The position numbers and the translations under genes are program-made. A stretch of 61,135 bases of DNA, taken from positions 1 through 61,135 of the forward strand of contig JAAYAW010000074.1 in the NCBI GenBank assembly GCA_012719135.1. Direction: 5' to 3'. The notes under the pieces were generated by a model. The model had not been told where the DNA came from. It saw only the letters and a list, made by a program, of their open reading frames with translations, and did not search any database. The first letter of the stretch is position 1. Each line of letters opens with the position of its first letter. Of this stretch, positions 35,714 through 43,421 are shown piece after piece. The DNA comes from Chloroflexota bacterium. Its GTDB lineage: Bacteria; Chloroflexota; Anaerolineae; UBA1429.

Positions 35714-36937
35714 TCACGCAATGGCAATCCGATGGAACCGCTTCTTGCCGGCTCTCAGAAGGATCTCACTGTCCTGCAGGTCTTCCACGGTGATAACCCT
35801 GTCCAGATCGGCAACCTGCTGATCGTTAACATAGGCGCCCCCCTGCTGCACCAGCCGGCGCGCCTCGCTCTTGGAGGAGCAGAGGCCCGCGGTAACCAGC
35901 AGGTCGACGAGCGGGACACCTTCCGCCAACTCGGCCGCAGGCACCTGGGAGCTCGGAATCGCATCTCGATCACCCGCTCCCCCAAAGAGGGCCTTCGAGG
36001 CCTCGCGCGCCTGATCGGCAGCCTCATCACCGTGGGCTTGCCGCGTCACCTCGTAAGCCAGCACCGCCTTCGCCTCTCGCAGAGCCGCACCCTGCACCGA
36101 GCAGAGATCAGAGATCTGCTCCATAGGAAGGAAGGTATAGAGCCGCAGGAAACGCGCCACATCGGCATCCTCGACGTTGATCCAGTACTGGTAAAAGTCA
36201 TAGGGAGCCAGCAGCTCGGACTGGAGCCAGACAGCACCACTCGCCGACTTGCCCATCTTGGCGCCGGAGGAGGTAGTGAGAAGCGGGAACGTGAGAGCAA
36301 AGGTCTCCGCCCCCTCAATGCGCCGGATCAGATCCACACCAGCGAGGATATTGCCCCACTGATCGTTTCCACCCAACTGCAGTCTGCATCCGTAGGTTCT
36401 GTGGAGATGCAGGTAGTCGTATGCCTGCAGCAGCTGATAGTTGAACTCGATAAAGCTGAGCCCGCGCTCGTACCGCTGACGGTACGCCTCTGCCGCCAGC
36501 ATGCGGTTCACTGAGAAATGCTGGCCGATGTCGCGCAGGAAATCGATATAACCCAGCTGCATGAGCCAGTCAGCATTGTTGACGATGATGGCGCGGTCAC
36601 TATCGAACTCTATGTACGTGGACAGCTGCCTTCTGATAGCATCCACGTTGGAGCGGATGCTCTCAACGGTCATCAGCTGGCGCATCTCCGTACGGCCCGT
36701 GGGATCTCCGATCATGCCAGTACCGCCACCCACGAGAATGATTGGCCGGTGGCCCATCCGCTGGAGGTGGGCAACGGCCATCACGGTGAGGAGGCTCCCG
36801 GCGTGGAGGCTGGCTGCAGAGGGATCGTAGCCGATATAGAACGTCGTGGGCTGCTCAAGAGCCGCACGGAGACCGTCCTGGTCCGAGACCTGTTCTACGA
36901 ATCCTCTCTCCTGTAGCACATCCAGAGCGTTGGCCAT
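35714..36937 (-). CDS. tyrS: Tyrosyl-tRNA synthetase
   Basis: The 407-residue protein charges tRNA-Tyr. The class I active site is seen in FYIGYDPSAASLHAGSL (HAGS replacing HIGH, a known variant), LVGGGTGMIGDPTGR, the tyrosine-specific LQLGGNDQWGNI and KMGKS in place of KMSKS. Residues about 340-400 form an S4 RNA-binding domain (KSEARRLVQQGGAYVNDQQV). AGGTGAAGA precedes the ATG. A promoter lies just upstream at 36994-37022. It leads a two-gene unit with the unknown gene that follows. No T-box was seen for this gene. Confidence 0.96.
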   Translation of the reverse strand: MANALDVLQERGFVEQVSDQDGLRAALEQPTTFYIGYDPSAASLHAGSLLTVMAVAHLQRMGHRPIILVGGGTGMIGDPTGRTEMRQLMTVESIRSNVDAIRRQLSTYIEFDSDRAIIVNNADWLMQLGYIDFLRDIGQHFSVNRMLAAEAYRQRYERGLSFIEFNYQLLQAYDYLHLHRTYGCRLQLGGNDQWGNILAGVDLIRRIEGAETFALTFPLLTTSSGAKMGKSASGAVWLQSELLAPYDFYQYWINVEDADVARFLRLYTFLPMEQISDLCSVQGAALREAKAVLAYEVTRQAHGDEAADQAREASKALFGGAGDRDAIPSSQVPAAELAEGVPLVDLLVTAGLCSSKSEARRLVQQGGAYVNDQQVADLDRVITVEDLQDSEILLRAGKKRFHRIAIA

Positions 36938-36993
36938 TCTTCACCTCGCAGCTTGACGCGGCCCCCCTTCCGGGTAGCATGGGCCTGTCCACG

Positions 36994-37022
36994 ATACTAC
37001 CCGCCGGCCGGATGGCTGTCAA
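36994..37022 (-). promoter_or_regulatory. Sigma70-type promoter for tyrS
   Basis: On the minus strand a perfect TTGACA (37017-37022) and TAGTAT (36994-36999) are 17 bases apart, giving a short 5' leader before tyrS. Confidence 0.7.
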
Positions 37023-37091
37023 GTGCCTGCCGTGCCCGCCGCGTACCAGAGAGCACCACCGTCGCTCGGCGATTAGGAGGAGGGGCAGTTG

Positions 37092-37811
37092 GTGAGCGAG
37101 TTGGCCGTCATCGCGCTGATCGTCGTCGCCTCCGGGCTGATCCAGGGGATCACCGGGTTCGGCTTTGGCCTGTTTGCCATGGGCGCACTGGTGTTGGCCG
37201 TGCCGGTCAGGGATGCTACGGTCATCGTCGCCATCGTTACCCTCGGCAGTGCGTTGACCAACCTCGGGAGCGTTCGCGAGCATATTGATCTTCGCGAGGC
37301 TGCGCCCGTCGTCCTCCCCTCGATCCCGGCGACTATCGCCGGAGTCCTCCTCATCCCGTACATTCCGACGGCAACTCTCAAGGCCGGCGTCGCCGTGATG
37401 ATCATCGCCGGCTGCGCGGTGACTCTGTTCTCTCCCGGTGACAGGATCCTGACGAGGCCGAGACCGGCTGCCGATCTGGCGGGTCTCATCGGAGGACTGT
37501 TCGGCGGCGCGCTGAACATGGGGGGGCCTCCAGTGGTGCTCTACACGCTACTACGGGGCTGGGACAAGACGCAGTCCAAGGCCGTCATGTCCGTGTACTT
37601 CTGCGCTACAGGGGTGCTACGTGTCGCTCTTCATGTCGCCACAGGCGCCGCGACATGGCCGTTGATCCGCCTATCTCTCCTGCTCCTGGTGCCCGCGGTG
37701 CTCGCATCGTATCTCGGTGTCCGGGTGTTCCGCCGGCTCAGCACTCAGGCGTTCCGTTACGCTGCCACGGGCTTGCTCATCGCACTGGCAGCGAAGGTCC
37801 TCGCCGGCTGA
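37092..37811 (+). CDS. TauE/SafE (TSUP) family permease
   Basis: The 239-residue protein has about seven to eight hydrophobic segments and matches the TSUP family of sulfite/organosulfur exporters: QGITGFGFGLFAMGALVLAV at the N-terminus and GGLFGGALNMGGPPVVLYTL in the middle are the two repeated family motifs. The substrate in this family includes sulfite, sulfoacetate and others; here it is unknown. The GTG at 37092-37094 is preceded by TTAGGAGGAGG. It has no operon partner; a possible structured RNA follows it. Confidence 0.85.
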   Translation: MSELAVIALIVVASGLIQGITGFGFGLFAMGALVLAVPVRDATVIVAIVTLGSALTNLGSVREHIDLREAAPVVLPSIPATIAGVLLIPYIPTATLKAGVAVMIIAGCAVTLFSPGDRILTRPRPAADLAGLIGGLFGGALNMGGPPVVLYTLLRGWDKTQSKAVMSVYFCATGVLRVALHVATGAATWPLIRLSLLLLVPAVLASYLGVRVFRRLSTQAFRYAATGLLIALAAKVLAG

Positions 37812-37858
37812 CTCGCTACAACAGCAAGCTCTAGCCGGTGTGTTGGGTATGGTAGAGT

Positions 37859-37994
37859 CCTCGCTACTGTGAGGCGGCACGCCTACGGTTGAGGCCCGGA
37901 TGCAGCACGGTCCGGTTGGGCGGCCAGTCTCAGCCGGCGAGGATCTGGAAACTGGACAGGTGCTGTTCGGAGCGATCGCACCGGTCCCGAGCAG
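37859..37994 (+). ncRNA. Candidate structured RNA element
   Basis: The 136 bases fold by hand into a three-way junction: P1 CCTCGC (37859-37864) with GCGAGG (37937-37942); a small hairpin GGCG-GCA-CGCC (37873-37883); and a long arm CGGTTGAG (37886-37893) with CTCAGCCG (37929-37936) capped by GCCCGGA/TCCGG-TT-GGGC. A further hairpin pairs CTGTTCGG (37963-37970) with CCGAGCAG (37987-37994). I recognise no known riboswitch, 6S, SRP or RNase P signature. Strand and function are uncertain; it may be a 3' untranslated structure of the TauE gene. Confidence 0.35.
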
Positions 37995-38037
37995 AATCCA
38001 AGGGTGCGATTGCCCAGGGAGATTGACGAAAAACAAA

Positions 38038-38067
38038 GGGCTCGATGATTCATGAATCATCGAGCCC
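38038..38067 (-). terminator. Intrinsic terminator of tRNA-Asp
   Basis: A 30-base perfect palindrome lies just downstream of the tRNA on the minus strand and is followed by TTTGTTTTTC. This is a textbook intrinsic terminator. Confidence 0.9.
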
Positions 38068-38071
38068 CTGG

Positions 38072-38148
38072 TGGCGGAAGCGACGGGAATCGAACCCGCG
38101 ATCTTCGGCTTGACAGGCCGACGTGTTAGACCGCTACACTACGCCTCC
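38072..38148 (-). tRNA. tRNA-Asp (GTC)
   Basis: The minus strand folds as a tRNA: acceptor GGAGGCG pairs with CGCTTCC (one G-T pair), the D arm holds GTAGCGGTCTAACAC, the anticodon loop CCTGTCAAG carries GTC, and the T arm has GGGTTCGAATCCC. Discriminator G and encoded CCA follow. It reads Asp codons GAC/GAT. It has its own promoter upstream and a strong terminator, so it is a single-gene unit. Confidence 0.97.
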
Positions 38149-38158
38149 AACGAGGCCT

Positions 38159-38187
38159 ATGGTACCATATCCTCCTTGCCCTGTCAA
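38159..38187 (-). promoter_or_regulatory. Sigma70-type promoter for tRNA-Asp
   Basis: On the minus strand TTGACA (38182-38187) and TACCAT (38159-38164) are separated by 17 bases, a few bases upstream of the tRNA. Confidence 0.7.
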
Positions 38188-38313
38188 AAAAAGGCGTCAG
38201 ATAGTAGATGGCACAGCGCCCGAACGCACCGATCCTGCAACCCGCTGGCCCTGGCTGCGTAGAGAGAGATGCGTGTTCTGAGCGCGTGTACGTCTCAATC
38301 GGAGAAAGACATC

Positions 38314-39708
38314 GTGACGAGCATCACAGCAGAGCCGCTAGCCCCTGGAACACTGCTCAAGGGACGCTACGAGGTGGTGCGCCTGATCAAAGGCGGCGGC
38401 ATGTCATGGATCTACCAGGTGAATGAGCGCCGCAAGGACGCCACGACGCAGCTCTGGGCACTGAAGGAGTTGCGCATCGATTCGGACGACAACCATACCG
38501 TCGCCGAGGCGGAGGAGCTTTTCGAGCAGGAAGCCCATATCCTGGTTCACCTCTCCCATCCCAATTTGCCAAGGGTGGCAGCCTACTTTGCTCAGAGCCA
38601 GCGCTCCTATCTGGTGATGGAATACGTCCACGGCGAAACGTTGCAGGAACGGCTCACCGCTGCCAGAGCGCCGCTTCTGGAAAGCCAGGTGGTCGCGTGG
38701 GCCGTGCAGATCTGTGGCGTGCTTTCCTATCTGCACAACCAGAGCCCGCCGGTCATTTTCCGTGATATGAAGCCCAGCAACGTGATGGTTACCCCCGGCG
38801 GCGACATCAAACTCATCGATTTTGGCATCGCCCGCACCTACAAGGCCGGCAAACAGCGCGATACGATCAGCATGGGCTCGGAAAACTATGCGGCGCCGGA
38901 ACAATGGGGCCAGGAACAGACAGACGCCCGCTCCGATGTGTACGCCGTAGGCGCGACGATGTATCATCTCCTTGCGAACGAGCCGCCACTTCCCGCCTTT
39001 GTTCCGGGCGAGCGCGTCCCCTTGAGGCAGCGGAATCCTTCGGCATCTGAACGGGTGGATGCGATCATCTCCAAGGCCATGGCCCGTGATCGAAACGACC
39101 GTTACCAGACGGCTGAAGAGATGCGGCAGGCCCTGCTGAGGCTGCTCTCGCCCTGGGAACGCTTGCGTCTTGTCGGCGCACCGGGCTCGGCGGGCGGCCG
39201 CAACGCCGCATCAGCGATGCCGGCGCGCTCAGGCCAGGCACCGGATGAAAGAGCGGGCGCCGGGCGAACCGAGCGGGAACAGCCGGCCCAGCATATGCCG
39301 GTCTATTGCGCCGTGTGTGGTGCCGGGAACCGCCAGGGTGCTCAGTTTTGCTCTCGTTGCGGACACCCCATGGCGACAGCGCCGATGGCACGCTTATCCG
39401 TCGTCCGGCCGGCCGAACACGCGGGGCGCCGAATCGACTTGCCCGCGGCCTCCCTCATCGTGGGCCGCCGCTCGCCTGACCGCATCACGGATATCGACCT
39501 GGGCGCCCTCGATCCAAACGGCTACGTCTCGCGGCAGCATGCCAGAATGGAACGATCTGCAGGTATCTGGACCGTGGTCGATCTGGACAGCTCCAATGGC
39601 ACGTCCGTGAACGGCAGCCGCGTACCTCCCGGCCTGCCCGTCCGGCTGCGGGATGGCGACGTTGTGCGGATGGGACAGGTGGAATTACGGTTTGAGGAAG
39701 AACACTAG
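38314..39708 (+). CDS. Ser/Thr protein kinase with zinc ribbon and FHA
   Basis: The 464-residue cytoplasmic protein has a Hanks-type kinase domain (residues about 18-285): a glycine-rich loop IKGGGMSWIYQV, ATP-binding Lys in WALKEL, catalytic FRDMKPSNVM (Phe in place of the His of HRD), LIDFGIAR and YAAPEQWG. It is predicted active. A Pro/Ala/Arg linker leads to a zinc ribbon (YCAVCGAGN and FCSRCGHPM) and a C-terminal FHA domain (LIVGRRSP; GYVSRQHARME; SSNGTSVNG), which binds phosphothreonine. There is no membrane segment. The GTG at 38314-38316 is picked because GGAG lies at good spacing; an ATG at 38269 would add 15 residues. It leads the signalling island. Confidence 0.88.
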   Translation: MTSITAEPLAPGTLLKGRYEVVRLIKGGGMSWIYQVNERRKDATTQLWALKELRIDSDDNHTVAEAEELFEQEAHILVHLSHPNLPRVAAYFAQSQRSYLVMEYVHGETLQERLTAARAPLLESQVVAWAVQICGVLSYLHNQSPPVIFRDMKPSNVMVTPGGDIKLIDFGIARTYKAGKQRDTISMGSENYAAPEQWGQEQTDARSDVYAVGATMYHLLANEPPLPAFVPGERVPLRQRNPSASERVDAIISKAMARDRNDRYQTAEEMRQALLRLLSPWERLRLVGAPGSAGGRNAASAMPARSGQAPDERAGAGRTEREQPAQHMPVYCAVCGAGNRQGAQFCSRCGHPMATAPMARLSVVRPAEHAGRRIDLPAASLIVGRRSPDRITDIDLGALDPNGYVSRQHARMERSAGIWTVVDLDSSNGTSVNGSRVPPGLPVRLRDGDVVRMGQVELRFEEEH

Positions 39709-39733
39709 CGGTGCTCTGATGGGAGATGTGCCA

Positions 39734-40999
39734 ATGCCCTGTGCAAACTGCGGTCGCGAAAATCGTCCGGGAGCCGGTTACTGCGCGTGGTGCGGTGCCG
39801 CCCTGGACACACCGCTGCCTTTTGAACCTGAGGACGCGGAGGGCGAACCGGATTGGCGCGCACAGGGCGCCGTGACGCGCAAACTCCACCCCGAAGAGCT
39901 CGGCCTGGGGCGCTCTTTGGGGGTGGGAGATACCCTGGAGGGCCGGTACGAGGTGATGGAGCTCGTAACCGAGACACCGGATAATCGTGTTTACCGGGCG
40001 TTCGATCGCCTCCGCTGCCCGGGCTGCGGGCGAGTGACAGAGAGCGATCCGGTTCCGCCCTATTGCGAAGCCTGCGGAGCCCGAATGGACCCACCTGCGC
40101 CGGTGACCATTCTGGAGTACCTGTACCAGCGGCCCGAGAACTACGACGGTCACTTTGAGCACGCAGGGCGCGACTACTATGTCGTGATCGAGAGCCCGAG
40201 TCAGGCCGATCAGATCGTCCACGGCCCGGGGAAACGGCTCGTTTTCGGCAGCGCGACCCACGCCGGGTACCAGTACGATCACAATGAGGACTCGCTGGAC
40301 GCGCGCTTGTACGCCGATCATCGTGGCACGATGCTCGGTTACTTTGTGGTCGCCGACGGCGTGGGCGGCCAGCAGTCGGGAGAGGTGGCCAGCCAGTGCG
40401 CCATCGCGGCGGCCTGGCGCTCGCTCTATGAAGGTCTCTGGCAGGTCGCCTTCCGCGGCCAGGAGATCGATGAGGAGGATGCGCGCGTCGCCGTGGCCGA
40501 CGCCATCGCGGCGGCGAACGAAGCGGTGTTTGCCGAGCGAGAGTCACGCCACAGCGATATGACCACGACGATCACCTTGGCGATAGTTCTCGGGCGCCGG
40601 GTCTACGTGGGAAACTTGGGCGACAGCCGGACCTATCTCTGGGATGCCCAGGGCCTGCATCGCATCACCAAGGATCATTCTCTGGTTCAGCGATTAGTTG
40701 ACACCGGTCAGATCACGCCGGAACAGGTCTACACCCATCCGCGGCGGAACATCATATACCAGTCAGTGGGCGATCGCCGCGAGACCGAGCCCGATCTCTA
40801 CACCGCCGAGATTGGGCCGGATGCCCGACTGGTGCTCTGCAGCGACGGGCTTTGGGAGATGGTTCGGGATGAGGGCATCGAGGAGGTGCTCCTGGCGGAG
40901 CCGGACGCGCAACGCGCTGCCGACCGCCTTACCCAGAATGCACTCGTCGCTGGGGGTGCGGACAACATCGCCGTCATCATCGTTCAGATCGAGCACTAG
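39734..40999 (+). CDS. PP2C phosphatase with zinc ribbons and kinase-lobe remnant
   Basis: The 421-residue protein removes phosphate from Ser/Thr. The PP2C domain (about residues 165-420) keeps DHNEDSL, VADGVGGQQSGE, TTTITLAIV, VGNLGDSRTYL, CSDGLWEMV and GADNIAVIIVQ. In front are a zinc ribbon (CANCG and CAWCG) and a second ribbon (CPGCG and CEACG). Between them GDTLEGRYEVMELVTETP and VYRAFDRL read like the first strands of a Hanks kinase N-lobe, cut before its catalytic parts. It should oppose the neighbouring kinases. The ATG at 39734 has GGGAG at good spacing. It follows kinase 1 by 25 bases. Confidence 0.9.
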   Translation: MPCANCGRENRPGAGYCAWCGAALDTPLPFEPEDAEGEPDWRAQGAVTRKLHPEELGLGRSLGVGDTLEGRYEVMELVTETPDNRVYRAFDRLRCPGCGRVTESDPVPPYCEACGARMDPPAPVTILEYLYQRPENYDGHFEHAGRDYYVVIESPSQADQIVHGPGKRLVFGSATHAGYQYDHNEDSLDARLYADHRGTMLGYFVVADGVGGQQSGEVASQCAIAAAWRSLYEGLWQVAFRGQEIDEEDARVAVADAIAAANEAVFAERESRHSDMTTTITLAIVLGRRVYVGNLGDSRTYLWDAQGLHRITKDHSLVQRLVDTGQITPEQVYTHPRRNIIYQSVGDRRETEPDLYTAEIGPDARLVLCSDGLWEMVRDEGIEEVLLAEPDAQRAADRLTQNALVAGGADNIAVIIVQIEH

Positions 41000-41038
41000 G
41001 CGGGCCGAGCGCGGCGCAGCCCACAACAGGAGGTGGCA

Positions 41039-42307
41039 ATGGCAGGGGAACTACAACTCAGAATCTCGGTGAACAAGCAGCAGGTGCCGGTCACTCGGAC
41101 ACAGCAGCTGATCTATGTCCTCGTGTCTGCTCAACCGAGCCAGGTGATCGCTCGCACGCGAATGGGGCTGAACTTTGGCTTTGTCCTGGATCGAAGCGGA
41201 TCGATGCGCGGCTCCAAGATCGAGCGGCTAAAGGAGGCGGTGAGCCTGGCCGTCTCTCGAATGAACCCTGAGGACCGGTTGTCCGTCACGGTGTTTAACG
41301 ACAGTGCTCAGGTTCTTGCGGCCAGTGGTACGCTTGGGGAGCAACGTACCCTGGCGTCACGGGTGCGAGACCTCAGGGCCGGCGGTGGCACACAGATGGC
41401 CAGAGGCCTCTCTCTGGGCCTCCGAGAGGTGTTCCGTCACTACGATGAACAGCGCTCCAACCAGGTGCTGCTCCTCACTGACGGACAGACTTATGGAGAC
41501 GAATCTCAGTGCCTGAAGCTGGCCAGAGAAGCGGGCGAACACCATATCGCTATTCAGGCCCTCGGCCTGGGCGATGACTGGAACGAGGACCTGTTGGATC
41601 AGGTTGGCCAGCTGAGCGGCGGAGACTCTGACCTCGTGGAATCCGCCGATGAGATCGTCCCGCTATTTGCCCAGACGGTGGAGCGCTCCCAGAAGGCCAT
41701 CGTTCGGAACGCCCGCCTGACCCTTCGGCTGGTGCCGGGAGTCGTGCCCAGGCAGGTGTGGCAGGTCACTCCCCTGCTCGCGAACCTCGGGTACATGCCG
41801 ATCGGCGAGCATGATGTCCAGATCGATCTCGGAGAGCTGGATGCGGATCAGGGGAAAGCGGTGCTCATCGAACTGCTGCTCCCGCCTCGCCAGGCCGGCA
41901 GCTATCGAATCGCGCAGGCCCAGGTGAGCTATGACTTGCCGCTGCACAACCAGCTGGGCCTGGAGTCGCGCGAAGACATCATCGTGGGGTTCACGGGTGA
42001 CGCCCAGCTGGCGCGCCAGTATGACCCGGCAGTGATGAACCTGGTAGAGAAAGTGACGGCGTACAAGCTCCAGACGCGCGCGCTGGACGAGGCCCGCATG
42101 GGCAACGTCGCCGGCGCCACGCAGAAACTCCGCGCGGCGGCGACGCGGCTGCTCGAGTTAGGCGAGACCGGTCTGGCGCAGGCCGCCTCCGAAGAAGCCG
42201 ACAACCTGGAAAAGTCGGGACAAATGACTTCGGCGGGCACGAAAAAGCTGCGTTACCAGACGCGCAAGTTGACGCAAAAGCTTCCCGACCTCCCCGACGA
42301 CCACTGA
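41039..42307 (+). CDS. VWA-domain protein
   Basis: The 422-residue protein carries a von Willebrand factor A domain (about residues 40-215) with an intact metal-ion site: DRSGSMRGSK, GGTQMARG and LLTDGQTYGD. A beta-rich region follows, then a helical C-terminal part rich in Ala/Leu/Glu (GNVAGATQKLRAAATRLLEL). It has no signal peptide or membrane segment, so it acts in the cytoplasm. VWA domains with MIDAS bind protein partners in a divalent-metal-dependent manner. A VWA-PP2C-kinase grouping recalls the TerY-P type triads. Ribosome binding site AGGAGGTGG; the gene follows PP2C by 39 bases. Confidence 0.9.
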   Translation: MAGELQLRISVNKQQVPVTRTQQLIYVLVSAQPSQVIARTRMGLNFGFVLDRSGSMRGSKIERLKEAVSLAVSRMNPEDRLSVTVFNDSAQVLAASGTLGEQRTLASRVRDLRAGGGTQMARGLSLGLREVFRHYDEQRSNQVLLLTDGQTYGDESQCLKLAREAGEHHIAIQALGLGDDWNEDLLDQVGQLSGGDSDLVESADEIVPLFAQTVERSQKAIVRNARLTLRLVPGVVPRQVWQVTPLLANLGYMPIGEHDVQIDLGELDADQGKAVLIELLLPPRQAGSYRIAQAQVSYDLPLHNQLGLESREDIIVGFTGDAQLARQYDPAVMNLVEKVTAYKLQTRALDEARMGNVAGATQKLRAAATRLLELGETGLAQAASEEADNLEKSGQMTSAGTKKLRYQTRKLTQKLPDLPDDH

Positions 42308-42326
42308 GTACCAAAGGAGTTCCACC

Positions 42327-43421
42327 ATGAAATGTCAGAGCTGTGGAAGTACCGTTCAGGATGATGCCGTATACTGCGATCAATGTGGCGCTCGGCTCGA
42401 GACTGCGCCAACAACAAGCCAGACCTCGGCCCAGTTGCCCGTCGCGCCTCCGCCAGCGGACGCTGGGGCAATGAACGCCAACCTGTGCCCGGCGTGCGGC
42501 ACTGAGAACTTGCCGGGGGAGATGTTCTGTTCCGATTGTGGTACGCCTCTCCAGGCGCCGCTGCCGGAACCGGGGCTCGGTGTGGATGCTGCAGCGGGCA
42601 TCACGCCAACCGCGGAGACTGTGACAGAGGCGGCATCGGCAGTCACTGCGGAAGCAGAGGACGCTGGCAGCATGCCCTCTCCTGAATCGGCGGAAAGCGT
42701 CGCTGCCGTTGAGACCGCTCCGGCAGCGGTAACACCGGACCTGGCATGCACAGCCTGCGGGGCCAAGCTGGAGGCGGGTGATCTCTTCTGCCATGCATGC
42801 GGCTCCCGGGTGCAGTCGCCAGCGGCAACAGCTCCCGTCGCGCCCGAGCCAGCGGTCACCGCTGAGCAGGCTGCACAGACGGTGGCCTCCATCGCGGGGG
42901 CATCCGTACCGGCTGCCCCCGTTCAGGCCGACGTCTGCCCTGCCTGCGGCGCCCACGTGACGCCGGGGGAGGTCTTTTGCCAGTTCTGCGGCGCGGCTCT
43001 GATCTCCCATCCGCCGCAACCAACAGCAAGCGCACCCATCATGGCCACCAGTCCGGCGCCGGCCGCGGGCGCCAGCGGGACAACATCGGCGCACAGCGGT
43101 CCCGTGCTGATTGTCGCCGAGACAGGCACGGAACTGCCGCTTGCTCAAGGGACGGAGGCTCTGGTGGGTCGTGAGGACCCCTACACCAACGTCTACCCGG
43201 ACGTCGACCTGACGCCCTTTGGCGCTGAGGACAAGGGTGTATCTCGCCGCCACTTTAAGCTTACGCTGGCGGAGGGGCAGTACGCCGTACAGGACCTGGC
43301 CAGCACCAACTACACCTGGCTGAACCAGCAGCGGCTGCAGCCGAATGTGCCAGTATCCCTTAAGGACGGCGATGAGATCCGAGCCGGGCGCCTGAAGCTG
43401 GTGTTCCGGTCCCGTCCATGA
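42327..43421 (+). CDS. Four-zinc-ribbon FHA adaptor protein
   Basis: The 364-residue protein has four zinc ribbons of the double CxxC type: CQSCG/CDQCG, CPACG/CSDCG, CTACG/CHACG and CPACG/CQFCG. They are spaced by Ala/Pro/Thr-rich linkers. A C-terminal FHA domain (ALVGREDP; GVSRRHFKL; ASTNYTWLNQ; LKDGDEIRAG) should bind phosphothreonine. It has no catalytic or membrane part and looks like a soluble phospho-dependent adaptor. Zinc ribbons may mediate protein contacts among the island products, each of which, except the VWA protein, also carries ribbons. The final four bases overlap the next kinase gene. Confidence 0.87.
   Translation: MKCQSCGSTVQDDAVYCDQCGARLETAPTTSQTSAQLPVAPPPADAGAMNANLCPACGTENLPGEMFCSDCGTPLQAPLPEPGLGVDAAAGITPTAETVTEAASAVTAEAEDAGSMPSPESAESVAAVETAPAAVTPDLACTACGAKLEAGDLFCHACGSRVQSPAATAPVAPEPAVTAEQAAQTVASIAGASVPAAPVQADVCPACGAHVTPGEVFCQFCGAALISHPPQPTASAPIMATSPAPAAGASGTTSAHSGPVLIVAETGTELPLAQGTEALVGREDPYTNVYPDVDLTPFGAEDKGVSRRHFKLTLAEGQYAVQDLASTNYTWLNQQRLQPNVPVSLKDGDEIRAGRLKLVFRSRP

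Noticed and set aside
37859-37994. Identity as 6S RNA, SRP RNA or RNase P RNA
   Set aside because: None of the conserved sequences of these families (SRP GGTCAGG loop, RNase P GAGGAAAGTC, 6S central bubble) is present.
38269-38313. ATG at 38269 as the start of the first kinase
   Set aside because: Weak ribosome binding site, and the extra residues look non-conserved; GTG at 38314 has GGAG at good spacing. Not excluded.
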